A stretch of DNA of 50,530 bases from Prochlorococcus sp. AG-670-M15 (GCA_003211415.1 QCSV01000004.1:1-50530); one strand, 5' to 3'; positions 1-9,917 are shown, counted from the stretch's first letter. Notes: generated by a model not told the origin, from the sequence alone. A program made the numbers and translations.

Positions 1-1035
1 GAAGTTGGTTATTTAGCTGCTTCTATAAAATCAGTTGCTGATGCGAGAGTGGGAGATACGATTACTCTTTTAAATTCGCCTGCCAATGATCCTTTGCCTG
101 GATATAAGACAGCAAATCCTATGGTTTTTTGTGGCTTATTCCCGACTGATGCTGATCAATTCCCAGATTTAAGAGTATCACTAGAAAAATTACAATTATC
201 TGATGCAGCTTTAAAATATGAACCCGAAACCAGTAGCGCAATGGGCTTCGGATTTAGGTGCGGATTCCTAGGACTTCTTCATATGGAGATTGTTCAAGAA
301 AGATTAGAAAGAGAATATGACTTGGATCTAATCGTAACGGCACCATCAGTTATTTATAAAGTTAATTTAAATCAGCAGGAACATATCTTTATTGATAATC
401 CTTCTACAATTCCTGATCCACAACTTAGAGAATCAATAGAAGAGCCTTATGTGAAAATGGAAATTTATTCTCCCAATGAATTTAATGGAACATTAATGGG
501 TTTATGTCAGGAAAGAAGGGGAGTATTTATAGATATGAAATACATAACAACAGATCGAGTTACCTTGATTTATGAAATTCCATTAGCAGAAGTTGTTACA
601 GATTTCTTTGATCAAATGAAAAGTAGAACCCAAGGTTATGCATCAATGGAATATCATTTGATTGGCTATAGAAAAAATGACCTTGTTAGATTAGATGTTC
701 TAATAAATTCAGAAAGAGCAGATCCATTAACTTCTATTGTTCATAAAGATAAGGCTTATGGAATTGGCAGAAGTTTAGTTGAGAAATTAAAAGAACTTAT
801 TCCAAAACAACAATTTAAAATACCTATTCAAGCATCAATCGGTAGCAGGATTATTGCAAGTGAAAGCATAAGTGCTTTGCGAAAAGATGTTTTATCTAAA
901 TGTTATGGAGGGGATATTTCTAGGAAAAAGAAACTTTTAAAGAAACAAGCCAAAGGTAAAAAAAGGATGAAGGCAATGGGTAAAGTTGAAGTCCCTCAAG
1001 AAGCTTTTATGGCAGTCTTGAAATTAAACCAGTAA
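1..1035 (+). CDS. lepA: Elongation factor 4 (LepA), C-terminal part, truncated by window start
   Basis: Open frame continues to base 1 ([20 protein letters not shown]...); LepA motifs [22 protein letters not shown] and [21 protein letters not shown] near the C-terminus. Confidence 0.97.
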   Translation, partial: EVGYLAASIKSVADARVGDTITLLNSPANDPLPGYKTANPMVFCGLFPTDADQFPDLRVSLEKLQLSDAALKYEPETSSAMGFGFRCGFLGLLHMEIVQERLEREYDLDLIVTAPSVIYKVNLNQQEHIFIDNPSTIPDPQLRESIEEPYVKMEIYSPNEFNGTLMGLCQERRGVFIDMKYITTDRVTLIYEIPLAEVVTDFFDQMKSRTQGYASMEYHLIGYRKNDLVRLDVLINSERADPLTSIVHKDKAYGIGRSLVEKLKELIPKQQFKIPIQASIGSRIIASESISALRKDVLSKCYGGDISRKKKLLKKQAKGKKRMKAMGKVEVPQEAFMAVLKLNQ

Positions 1036-1114
1036 TTTCTTTTAATTTAAAATTTATTGCTATTTATTTTTAAAAGAATTGGGTATATTTCATTTATATC
1101 TTTAAAAAAAGATT

Positions 1115-1960
1115 TTGGATATTAACTCATTTAATCGTGTCGGCGCAAATATCAGAAAAGCTGGATTTTTAATTGTACTTTTTTATCTTCTTGTTGTTTT
1201 AATAATGAAATTTTTAGAGGCCAATAATTTTTTTGGCTATTCATTTTCAATGTTAAGCAATGATATCTTTGCCCCTCCTTCTCTAAATCATTTTTGTGGC
1301 ACAGATAGATTAGGAAGAGATGTTTGCTTAAGAACTTTGCAAGGATCATCATTAGCGATAGAAGTTGTATTCTTAGCTATTCTTTTTTCATTAAGTTTGG
1401 GTTTGCCATTGGGATTATTAAGTGGATATTTTGGTGGTTTTTTTGATAAATGCTTATCACTAATAATGGATACTATTTTTTCAATACCTGTAATTTTGCT
1501 TTCAGTTGTTGTGGCTTTTGTATTGGGTAAGGGTATCCTTAACGCGGCTTTGGCATTGTGTATTGTTTACTCTCCTCAATATTTTAGATTAATCAGAAAT
1601 CAGACAATATTGGTTAAATCTGAAACTTATGTGGAGGCAGCTCAAGTCGCAGGAGCTGATGTCAAAAAAATTATTTTTAAATATATTCTCCCAAATGTAA
1701 TAACACCATTGCCTATTCTGCTTACCCTAAATGCTGCAGATGCTGTTTTGGTATTAGGAAGTTTAGGATTTTTAGGCCTTGGCGTTCCTGCAGATGTCCC
1801 AGAGTGGGGAAGTGATTTAAATCTGGCTCTTGCCGCTTTACCTACAGGTATCTGGTGGACGGCTTTGTTCCCAGGTTTGGCAATGTTTTTTTTAGTTTTA
1901 GGTCTTTCTTTTATAGGAGAGGACCTTGAAGAAATTTTTGATAGTCAAAATTCTGAATAA
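1115..1960 (+). CDS. ABC transporter permease, DppC/OppC-like (peptide/nickel family)
   Basis: Multi-TM protein with a GTDRLGRDVCLRTLQGS motif and an EAAQVAGADVKKIIFKYILPN EAA loop; TTG start. Confidence 0.88.
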   Translation: MDINSFNRVGANIRKAGFLIVLFYLLVVLIMKFLEANNFFGYSFSMLSNDIFAPPSLNHFCGTDRLGRDVCLRTLQGSSLAIEVVFLAILFSLSLGLPLGLLSGYFGGFFDKCLSLIMDTIFSIPVILLSVVVAFVLGKGILNAALALCIVYSPQYFRLIRNQTILVKSETYVEAAQVAGADVKKIIFKYILPNVITPLPILLTLNAADAVLVLGSLGFLGLGVPADVPEWGSDLNLALAALPTGIWWTALFPGLAMFFLVLGLSFIGEDLEEIFDSQNSE

Positions 1961-1962
1961 AT

Positions 1963-2634
1963 TTAGTTATCTGTAATAGGATCAAGTTCTCCTTGATCGT
2001 TCAACTTTGGATATTCTTTACCCGATTTTTTATACATCGTAGCTAATTCTGGGTAACACCATTCAAAAAGTGTTTTTTGATATTCATCCATATTTAACCC
2101 TTCTCCATTAGAGGGCAATATACCTTTATTTTTTCTTTGGCGAACAGCTTCAAATAATAATATAGAAGCAGCAACTGAAACATTCAGAGATTGAACCATA
2201 CCTCTCATAGGTATAAAAATTGATTGATCAACCATTGATATAAGTTCATTACTTAGTCCCCATTTCTCTGCTCCTAAAACAAAACATGTATTTTGAGAAT
2301 AATCAAAATTCCTATAATCTACTGATTCACTATTAAGAGTCGTTCCATATAATTTAAAACCCTTATTCTTTAAATCAGATATTGCCGTGATAGTGTTTTC
2401 ATGATTATTCAGTTTTACCCATTTTTGACTACCTTGAGCAGTACTATTAAAAGTCTTAACATCATTCGTTTTGCTAATAAAATTTGCTTCGAAAACTCCT
2501 GCCGCATCACATGTCCTTAATATCGCAGATAAATTATGTGGTTTATTGACATCCTCAACTAACACAGTCAAGTTTTTCATTCTGCAATCTAAAACACTTT
2601 TGATTCGTTCAAATCTTCTTGGCAAAATTGACAT
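1963..2634 (-). CDS. trmH: tRNA (guanosine-2'-O-)-methyltransferase, SpoU/TrmH family
   Basis: LVEDVNKPHNLSAILRTCDAAGV, FVLGAEKWGLSNE and IPMRGMVQSLNVSVAASILLFE SPOUT motifs. Confidence 0.93.
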   Translation of the reverse strand: MSILPRRFERIKSVLDCRMKNLTVLVEDVNKPHNLSAILRTCDAAGVFEANFISKTNDVKTFNSTAQGSQKWVKLNNHENTITAISDLKNKGFKLYGTTLNSESVDYRNFDYSQNTCFVLGAEKWGLSNELISMVDQSIFIPMRGMVQSLNVSVAASILLFEAVRQRKNKGILPSNGEGLNMDEYQKTLFEWCYPELATMYKKSGKEYPKLNDQGELDPITDN

Positions 2635-2730
2635 TTATAATTTTTTCACACTTTTAGATTATATTCAAAAAATATTGATTACCTATTAAATCTCTTGGTT
2701 TATAATATTTTGGTAGTTTAAATTAACTCA

Positions 2731-2934
2731 ATGGCATACATAGAATGGGACTATACAGTAATAACAAGTATGGTAGAAAAACAAGGGTGGGATTTACCTG
2801 ATCGTGAATCGGAAGAATGGAATAAATTTAACGATGAATTAGGAGAAAAAATGAGAGGTGTTGGACTTATTTTTGAAAAATATTGTAAATTTACCCCTGA
2901 CGTAGGAGAAGGAGTTCATCTTCTAGATGACTGA
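2731..2934 (+). CDS. Conserved hypothetical small protein
   Basis: 67-aa ORF with a clean start and stop and acidic, non-low-complexity composition. Confidence 0.7.
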   Translation: MAYIEWDYTVITSMVEKQGWDLPDRESEEWNKFNDELGEKMRGVGLIFEKYCKFTPDVGEGVHLLDD

Positions 2935-2951
2935 TCATAAATAGTTTTAAA

Positions 2952-2977
2952 CCATTGATGTATCCCTTAATCAATGG
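2952..2977. repeat. Inverted repeat (8-bp stem CCATTGAT/ATCAATGG, 10-nt loop), possible terminator or RNA hairpin
   Basis: CCATTGAT-GTATCCCTTA-ATCAATGG just downstream of the 2731..2934 ORF; no strong U tract. Confidence 0.4.
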
Positions 2978-3099
2978 CTTATTAATTAATAAGATAATAT
3001 AATTTCACTAAATTAGAACTGGCAATTATTAAGGCTTTATAAAGCTTGTACTCTAAAAAAAATTTTTTATTCCACAAAAAAGTTATTTAATTTCTATAT

Positions 3100-3504
3100 T
3101 TGAATAAAAATATGAAAAATAAATTAACCTTTTTATTCGATGGTGGTTGTCCACTTTGTTTGAAAGAAACAAATTTTCTTAAAAAAAGAGATACCTTACA
3201 TCAAATTGCATTTATAGATATTAATAGTAAGGATTATGATCAAAGTCTTTTTAATGACATCTCATATTCAGAAGCTATGTCAAACCTGCATGGGATTATT
3301 GAAAATGGTGAAATTATTAGGGGACTAGATGTACTTGCATATTCTTATGAATTAGTTGGTTTAGGTTGGGTTTATTATCCCTTGAAGATTAAACTCTTAT
3401 CTCCATTATTGAGATTGGTTTACAGATATTGGGCAAAATATAGACTTCAAATTACAGGTAGATCCGATATTAAAAAACTTTGTACCTCACAATGTGAACA
3501 ATAA
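3100..3504 (+). CDS. DUF393 / DCC-family thiol-disulfide oxidoreductase-like protein
   Basis: N-terminal FLFDGGCPLCLKETNFLKKRD, the DxxCxxC (DCC) motif. Confidence 0.88.
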   Translation: MNKNMKNKLTFLFDGGCPLCLKETNFLKKRDTLHQIAFIDINSKDYDQSLFNDISYSEAMSNLHGIIENGEIIRGLDVLAYSYELVGLGWVYYPLKIKLLSPLLRLVYRYWAKYRLQITGRSDIKKLCTSQCEQ

Positions 3505-3506
3505 AT

Positions 3507-3743
3507 ATGGAAATTATCGATATAGACAGAATAATAGAAATGTGTTGGGAAGATAGAACACCCTTTGAAGCTATCGAGTATCAATTTGGTTTAAAAGAGG
3601 AAGATGCGATAAAAATTATGCGTCAAAATCTTAAACCCAAATCTTTCAAAGTCTGGAGAAAGAGAGTTTCGGGAAGAAATACAAAACATATGGCCCTTAA
3701 AGATTCAACTAGATTTAAATCTGCTCATAAAAGAAAATTATAA
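3507..3743 (+). CDS. TIGR03643 / DUF2805 family protein
   Basis: IDRIIEMCWEDRTPFEAIEYQFGLKEEDAIKIMRQNLKPKSFKVWRKRVSGRNTKH. Confidence 0.85.
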   Translation: MEIIDIDRIIEMCWEDRTPFEAIEYQFGLKEEDAIKIMRQNLKPKSFKVWRKRVSGRNTKHMALKDSTRFKSAHKRKL

Positions 3744-3746
3744 ATT

Positions 3747-3878
3747 TTGAAAAATCTTTCTACTAAAACTTGTCCTGTTTGCAATAGGCCGTTTGAGTGG
3801 CGTAAAAAATGGAAAAACTGTTGGGATGATGTTATCTACTGTTCAAAAAGATGCAGTAACAGGAAGTCGCAAAGATGA
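3747..3878 (+). CDS. DUF2256-like zinc-binding small protein (43 aa), absent from the ORF track
   Basis: Hand-translated from TTG at 3747: (M)[42 protein letters not shown]; CxxC...CxxxC motif; stop TGA overlaps ATG at 3875 (ATGA). Confidence 0.85.
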   Translation: MKNLSTKTCPVCNRPFEWRKKWKNCWDDVIYCSKRCSNRKSQR

Positions 3879-5365
3879 AACAAGTATCGATTATTTTTCC
3901 GAATCAACTTTTTAGAGAAAGCCCAATTTTAAAAATAAATTGTGAAGTTTTGATTTTGGAAGACTCATTATTTTTTGGAAATGATAAATTTCATAAATTA
4001 ATTAACCATAAAAATAAGTTAGTTTTTCATAGAGCATCTATGCTCGCTTATAAAAATTATTTAGAAATATCTGGCTTTAAAGTTTTATATATCGAAAACA
4101 AGAATAATCTTTCAACAGTTGATTACTTATCGGAATTTATTAAAAATAAATATCAGAAAATAAATCTCATTGACCCTCATGATTTTTTAATAATGAAGAG
4201 GATTAATAATTTTGTTGAAAGTAATAATTTAGCTTTAAATATTTTGCCTTCTCCTATGTTTATGACCAGTGAAGATTTAAAAGATTTATTTGCATCAAAT
4301 GCAAAAAAACCTCTTATGGGGAGATTTTATGAGAATCAAAGAAAGAGCCAAAAGATATTAGTTAATCCTGATGATACGCCTGAAGGTGGTAAATGGAGTT
4401 TCGATGAAATGAACAGAAAAAAACTACCAAAAAAAATAAATATACCCGATACACCTAAATTAAAAAAAAATAAATTTGTAGTTAATGCAGAAAGGTCATT
4501 AGCCAATTTTGATATTGAGTTTATTGGAGAAAGTAATAACTTTTTATATCCAACTAATTTTGAAGAGGCAGATGAATGGTTAAATGATTTTTTTAAACAT
4601 AGATTTTTCTTATTTGGAGATTATGAGGATGCTATTTCTAAAGAAAATTCTTTTTTATGGCACAGTTTACTTTCTCCTCTTTTAAATATTGGCTTATTAA
4701 CCCCAGATGTAGTAGTTAATAAAGCATTACTTTTTGCAAAAAATAATAATGTTCCTATTAACTCTTTAGAGGGTTTTATTCGTCAAATTATTGGATGGAG
4801 AGAATTTATTTGCCTCGTCTATGAAAAGTACGGAACAAAGATGCGAAATAGTAATTTTTGGAATTTTGAAGATAAGCCAATTCCAAAATCTTTTTATCAA
4901 GGAAATACAGGAATTGAACCAGTAGACGTTGTTATAAAAAATATTATTAAATTTGGTTATTGTCATCATATTGAGCGGCTAATGATTGTTGGCAACTTTA
5001 TGCTTCTATGTAGAATTCACCCAAACCAAGTTTATAAATGGTTTATGGAAATGTTTATTGATGCCTACGATTGGGTTATGGTCCCAAATGTTTACGGAAT
5101 GAGTCAGTTTAGTGATGGAGGTATCTTTTCAACAAAGCCATATATATCAAGCTCTAATTATGTAAAAAAAATGTCTAATTTTAAAAGTGGCCCATGGTGT
5201 GAAATATGGGATGGCTTATTTTGGAAATTTATTAAAGATAATGAAAGCTTTTTTAGAAAGCAATATCGTCTGGCAATGTTAACGAGAAATCTCGATAAAA
5301 TGTCAGAGGAAAAATTAAATAATCACTTAAAAACAGCCGATAAATTTTTAAGAGATATTCAATAA
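3875..5365 (+). CDS. Deoxyribodipyrimidine photolyase-related / cryptochrome-photolyase family protein (PF04244, FeS-BCP-like)
   Basis: N-terminal [74 protein letters not shown]. Confidence 0.9.
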   Translation: MKQVSIIFPNQLFRESPILKINCEVLILEDSLFFGNDKFHKLINHKNKLVFHRASMLAYKNYLEISGFKVLYIENKNNLSTVDYLSEFIKNKYQKINLIDPHDFLIMKRINNFVESNNLALNILPSPMFMTSEDLKDLFASNAKKPLMGRFYENQRKSQKILVNPDDTPEGGKWSFDEMNRKKLPKKINIPDTPKLKKNKFVVNAERSLANFDIEFIGESNNFLYPTNFEEADEWLNDFFKHRFFLFGDYEDAISKENSFLWHSLLSPLLNIGLLTPDVVVNKALLFAKNNNVPINSLEGFIRQIIGWREFICLVYEKYGTKMRNSNFWNFEDKPIPKSFYQGNTGIEPVDVVIKNIIKFGYCHHIERLMIVGNFMLLCRIHPNQVYKWFMEMFIDAYDWVMVPNVYGMSQFSDGGIFSTKPYISSSNYVKKMSNFKSGPWCEIWDGLFWKFIKDNESFFRKQYRLAMLTRNLDKMSEEKLNNHLKTADKFLRDIQ

Positions 5366-5471
5366 ATTAAGAGTAATAATCTACAGTTCTATTTGAAAAA
5401 TTAAAAGAATATTATGTTATGAAGAAATATTAATTACGGATGTTAACTTAGTTAAAAATTAGATTTATCTA

Positions 5472-5651
5472 ATGGAAATTGGAACACTTTTTCTAAAAAG
5501 TAATTCGACGGGAATTATCACTTTTTCTGAATTAGATTGGATAACTACCCATCAATCTAATTTCACTAGGTTGGAAGAATCCATAGCAATTAAATTAGGC
5601 AGAATGCTTGATGCAGGATCTATCAATATTGGTTGCCATTTGAAATCCTGA
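5472..5651 (+). CDS. Small hypothetical protein (59 aa), absent from the ORF track
   Basis: Hand-translated: MEIGTLFLKSNSTGIITFSELDWITTHQSNFTRLEESIAIKLGRMLDAGSINIGCHLKS*. Confidence 0.68.
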   Translation: MEIGTLFLKSNSTGIITFSELDWITTHQSNFTRLEESIAIKLGRMLDAGSINIGCHLKS

Positions 5652-5670
5652 ATAAGTTTTTATTTTAATA

Positions 5671-5814
5671 ATGAAGTATCAAGAAGAAAAAAAAATATTT
5701 TTTCGGGAAAAAATCCATTCTTTAAATATCTTTCTTTTTTTAGGATTTAATCTGTCACTTATTTCTATCTTAGGTTTTATTTGGTTTGATACTGCAATTG
5801 AAAAAGTTGTTTAA
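5671..5814 (+). CDS. Small single-TM hypothetical protein (47 aa), absent from the ORF track
   Basis: Hand-translated: MKYQEEKKIFFREKIHSLNIFLFLGFNLSLISILGFIWFDTAIEKVV*; one hydrophobic helix. Confidence 0.6.
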   Translation: MKYQEEKKIFFREKIHSLNIFLFLGFNLSLISILGFIWFDTAIEKVV

Positions 5815-5864
5815 ATTTTTGAATTTTTTGTATATTAAAGTTATCTTTAAAAATAAATTATATT

Positions 5865-7181
5865 TTGAGCATAGGATATTTACAAAGAAAGGCAGCTTGG
5901 GAAATTTTATTAAAAGTTAGTTCTGGTGATTTTTCTGATCATGCTCTTGAAAAGGTTTTAAAAAATTATCAATTTAATTCTCTTGATATAGCTTTTATTA
6001 CGGAATTATCTTTTGGATGCATAAGATATAGAAAATTTCTTGATCTTTGGACTGATCATACATCAAAAATTACTCATAAAAAGCAGCCTCCAAAGTTAAG
6101 ATGGCTTCTACATATAGGTTTATATCAACTATTGAAAATGGATAAAATTCCATTTCCTGCTGCTATTTCTACCACTGTAGAAGTAGCTAAAAAAACAGAT
6201 TTAAATGGTTTAAAGGGAACTGTAAATGCGATATTGAGAAATGCATCAAGAAAATTAGAACAAAAAATTTTTCCGGAATTATCTTCTGATAGAAAAGAAA
6301 GAATTTCATATCTTGAATCATTTCCATTATGGCTTGTAAAGGATCTTTATAAATGGGTCGGCAATAATGAGGGTGAAAATATCATTAAGGCATTTAATAA
6401 AAAACCATCAATTGATTTGAGAATTAACCAATTAAAAACTAATTTAGATAAATTTTTGGAAGTACTTCATGAAAATAAAATTGATGCTGAAATTATTAAA
6501 GATTTACATAATGGAATTGCTTTAAAATCTAATCCAAGATCTATAAAAAATTTACCAGGATATAGTGATGGACTTTGGACAATTCAAGATAGATCTTCTC
6601 AGTGGATAGCACCTCTCTTAAATCCAAAAGAAGGTGAAAAGATTTTAGATGCTTGTGCAGCTCCAGGAAGTAAGTCTACCCACCTTGCAGAATTGACAAA
6701 TGATAGTGCTGAAATCATTGCCGTAGATAGATCAGCAAAAAGATTGAAAATACTTCAATCAAATTTAGAAAGGTTAAATTTGAAATCTGTTAATACCCTT
6801 AAGGCTGATGCTACGAGTTTGATTGAATTAAATCCTAAGTTTTTATCTTATTTTGATAAGATTTTGTTAGATGCTCCCTGTTCTGGGATTGGAACTCTTT
6901 CCAGAAATCCAGATTCTAGATGGTCTTTAAGTAAAGAAAAAATAAAATCTTTAATTTTATTACAGGAAAAACTTTTGGAGAGTATTTTTCCTCTTTTGAA
7001 AAAAGAGGGCACTTTAGTTTATTCAACTTGTACTATTTGTCCCGATGAAAATAATCTATTAATTGAACGATTTATTGAAAAAAACGAAACTTTAAAATTG
7101 GTTAGCCAAAAGCAAATTTTACCTAGCTTGGATCATCCTGGTGATGGATTTTATTCTGCAATAATTTCTTATAAATCTTAA
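5865..7181 (+). CDS. rsmB: 16S rRNA (cytosine(967)-C(5))-methyltransferase RsmB/Sun
   Basis: NusB-like N-terminus; LDACAAPGSKSTHLAEL, LLDAPCSGIGTLSRNPD and LVYSTCTICPDEN motifs. Confidence 0.95.
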   Translation: MSIGYLQRKAAWEILLKVSSGDFSDHALEKVLKNYQFNSLDIAFITELSFGCIRYRKFLDLWTDHTSKITHKKQPPKLRWLLHIGLYQLLKMDKIPFPAAISTTVEVAKKTDLNGLKGTVNAILRNASRKLEQKIFPELSSDRKERISYLESFPLWLVKDLYKWVGNNEGENIIKAFNKKPSIDLRINQLKTNLDKFLEVLHENKIDAEIIKDLHNGIALKSNPRSIKNLPGYSDGLWTIQDRSSQWIAPLLNPKEGEKILDACAAPGSKSTHLAELTNDSAEIIAVDRSAKRLKILQSNLERLNLKSVNTLKADATSLIELNPKFLSYFDKILLDAPCSGIGTLSRNPDSRWSLSKEKIKSLILLQEKLLESIFPLLKKEGTLVYSTCTICPDENNLLIERFIEKNETLKLVSQKQILPSLDHPGDGFYSAIISYKS

Positions 7182-7190
7182 AAATATAAT

Positions 7191-8969
7191 TTATTTTTTA
7201 ATTGGAATTTTATAAATTTCAGATATGAACTTCTTCCATAAATAAGCTGCATTCCCACTAGATAATTCAGATTCCTTGTTATCGTCGTATCCTATCCAGA
7301 TCCCTGTTGTAAGGTTATCAATGGAACCAATAAACCAGAGATCTTTATTTCCATCAGATGTTCCTGTTTTCCCATAAATTTTCTTCCCTTTTATAGAGGC
7401 TGCTTTTGAAGTGCCTTCTTTTACAGATTTTTCAAGAAGTTTATTTATTTTCTTGTTAACTTTTAAATCTAATATTTTCTTGGAAATAGATTTGTTTTCC
7501 CAAATAGGTTGTTTTTTAAATGATTCTATTTTTTCTATGATTTCAGGGCTTTGAATCTTCCCATTATTGTTTATTGCAGAATATGCATTTGTGATGTTTA
7601 AAAGATTATCTCCGTAGGAGCCAATAGCTAATGATGGGAATTCCTCAAACTCTTGCTCATAACCTAGTCCAAATGTATTCGCTAAATTAATAATATTTTT
7701 TAAGCCGATTTTTTTTGTTATTGATATTGGAACGATATTTGATGAACTTTTAAATGATTCAATCAAAGATATTGAACCTCTATAGTCTTCTGAAAAATTT
7801 TTTGGGCAATAACTTTCCCAGCATGTTGGTAAGTCTTCAAATTCATCGCTTAATTTTATTCCTTCTATTAATGCAGCAGCATAAGGGATAATTTTAAAAG
7901 TAGAACCTAAAGGTCTTACAGATGAAATCACTCTATTGTATTCATTAATTGATGGATTTTTGCTGGTTATCATTGTCCTGATTAGTCCTGTGTTTGATTC
8001 GATAGATAACAGACCAAATTCAAGTTCTTTAGGCCCTGCATATCTTGATATTTTTTGACCTTTTTCTTGCCAATCTTTATTGATAGAAGATTTAATTTTT
8101 AAAAACTTATAATCATTTTTAATTCCAATTTTTTTATCTGTTTCCTGAAGAATAAAGTTTATTAGTAATCTATCATCTAAAAAATTATCAGCTGTTTGAT
8201 AATTTAATTTTATTTTTTCTTTAATAGCCTTATTCTTTTTTGCAAGAGAAATATATCCATCAACATACATTGATTCAAGAACTTTATTTCTATTTTTAAT
8301 AGCTAACTCTAAATTTTGATAAGGTGAATAAATTGATGGAGCTGGAGCTAATCCTGCAATTAATGCGATCTCTGATAATGTCAATTCTTCTATAAATTTT
8401 CCAAAATAAACTTGGGCAGCCTCGTCTACCCCGTATGCTCCTGATCCTAGATAAATATTATTTAAATATAATTTTAAAATTTGATTTTTGTTATATCTAA
8501 ATTCAAGTATGAGTGATATAAATATTTCTTTAATTTTTCTTTGAAAACTTAAATCATTATTTAGAAAAAGTAATCTAGCAACTTGTTGTGTAATCGTACT
8601 TCCTCCCTCTTTAACATAACCACTTCTAATATTTTGAATAAGGGCACGAGAAATACTTTTTAAATCAATTCCAATATGTTTATAAAAACTTTTATCCTCA
8701 GAAGATATAAAAGAATGTTTAAGAAATAATGGAATTTTATGATAACTATTATCTATTTCAAATTTGCGGCTTAATTTGCTTAGTATCTTATTATCAGAAG
8801 ATGATATTACATAAGAATATTTGGTTTCCCGAAACTTTTTATTCTTAGATACATCAAATTTTAAAGTACTAAATATTAAACTAAAAAAATAAAAAGATAT
8901 TCCAGAAAAAAATAATATTGGAATTATTAAAACAAAAGATTTGAATTTAATCTTTTGCACCTTAAGCAA
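7191..8969 (-). CDS. Class A penicillin-binding protein (glycosyltransferase/transpeptidase)
   Basis: SSEDKSFYKHIGID, EGGSTITQQVAR, LYLNNIYLGSGAYGV; SxxK in RPLGSTFKIIPYAAAL; KTGTSDGNKDLWFIG. Confidence 0.94.
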   Translation of the reverse strand: MLKVQKIKFKSFVLIIPILFFSGISFYFFSLIFSTLKFDVSKNKKFRETKYSYVISSSDNKILSKLSRKFEIDNSYHKIPLFLKHSFISSEDKSFYKHIGIDLKSISRALIQNIRSGYVKEGGSTITQQVARLLFLNNDLSFQRKIKEIFISLILEFRYNKNQILKLYLNNIYLGSGAYGVDEAAQVYFGKFIEELTLSEIALIAGLAPAPSIYSPYQNLELAIKNRNKVLESMYVDGYISLAKKNKAIKEKIKLNYQTADNFLDDRLLINFILQETDKKIGIKNDYKFLKIKSSINKDWQEKGQKISRYAGPKELEFGLLSIESNTGLIRTMITSKNPSINEYNRVISSVRPLGSTFKIIPYAAALIEGIKLSDEFEDLPTCWESYCPKNFSEDYRGSISLIESFKSSSNIVPISITKKIGLKNIINLANTFGLGYEQEFEEFPSLAIGSYGDNLLNITNAYSAINNNGKIQSPEIIEKIESFKKQPIWENKSISKKILDLKVNKKINKLLEKSVKEGTSKAASIKGKKIYGKTGTSDGNKDLWFIGSIDNLTTGIWIGYDDNKESELSSGNAAYLWKKFISEIYKIPIKK

Positions 8970-9909
8970 CTAAAAAACTATGTCCTATCGCTAAAGCTGT
9001 AACTAACATTCCAGTTATTAGGAACGGCTGGGCACTTGCTTGATATTTGACATCAAACTTTAGAGGATCTCTTAGTAACCACATATCTTGAAATGTAATT
9101 TGTGGAATTACCAATAAAACCAAAATTACAGAGGCTAAATGTTGACCAATAATGACTAATACTACAACCATTGCTAATTGAAAAATGTCAATCAGTCCTG
9201 CACTTATTCTACTTGCATTTTTAATTCCAAATACTACTGGTAGAGAATTTAATCCTAGCTTTGAATCTCCTTCAACACTTTTGAAATCATTAATAACGGC
9301 AATTCCAAGTCCTGATAGACTATAAGCAAGTGTTAGTATCGCCGTCACGATAGTTAATTTCCCAAACAAGGCTTGTCCTGCCCACCAAGGTAAAGCTATA
9401 TAAGATGCTCCTAATGCATAATTCCCAAGCCAACCATTCTGTTTTAATTTGAGTGGTGGAGCAGAATATATATAACTAACAAAGGAACCTCCTAATGCTA
9501 AAAGTAAGACGGAGGGGAAGCTGTGCTTAGCATATAAATCTAATAGAAAAGCAACTATTAAACCTGCTATAAGTAATACCCAGATTTGTATTTTTACATC
9601 TTTAATTGAAATTTTGCCAGAGGGAATTGGTCTATTTGGTTCATTAATTGCATCAATTTCTTTATCAAAAAAATCATTTATGGTTTGGGTATAACCAGCC
9701 AGAAGTGGTCCACTCATCAACATACATGCTAATGAAGCTAGAACATTACTCAATGTCCATTCAAAATTCCCGCTTGCAGCTGCTCCACAAATAACTCCCC
9801 ATATCAAAGGGATCCACGTTATAGGTTTCATTAACTGTATACGGAGTTTCCATATACTTGATGTTTCAGAGGCACCCTTAATTCCTAATAGTTGTTTTGG
9901 ATCATTCAC
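8962..9909 (-). CDS. chlG: Chlorophyll synthase ChlG (chlorophyll a synthase, UbiA superfamily)
   Basis: YTQTINDFFDKEIDAINEPNRPIPSGKIS prenyltransferase motif plus overall ChlG-type sequence. Confidence 0.95.
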   Translation of the reverse strand: MNDPKQLLGIKGASETSSIWKLRIQLMKPITWIPLIWGVICGAAASGNFEWTLSNVLASLACMLMSGPLLAGYTQTINDFFDKEIDAINEPNRPIPSGKISIKDVKIQIWVLLIAGLIVAFLLDLYAKHSFPSVLLLALGGSFVSYIYSAPPLKLKQNGWLGNYALGASYIALPWWAGQALFGKLTIVTAILTLAYSLSGLGIAVINDFKSVEGDSKLGLNSLPVVFGIKNASRISAGLIDIFQLAMVVVLVIIGQHLASVILVLLVIPQITFQDMWLLRDPLKFDVKYQASAQPFLITGMLVTALAIGHSFLVA

Positions 9910-9917
9910 TTTACTCT

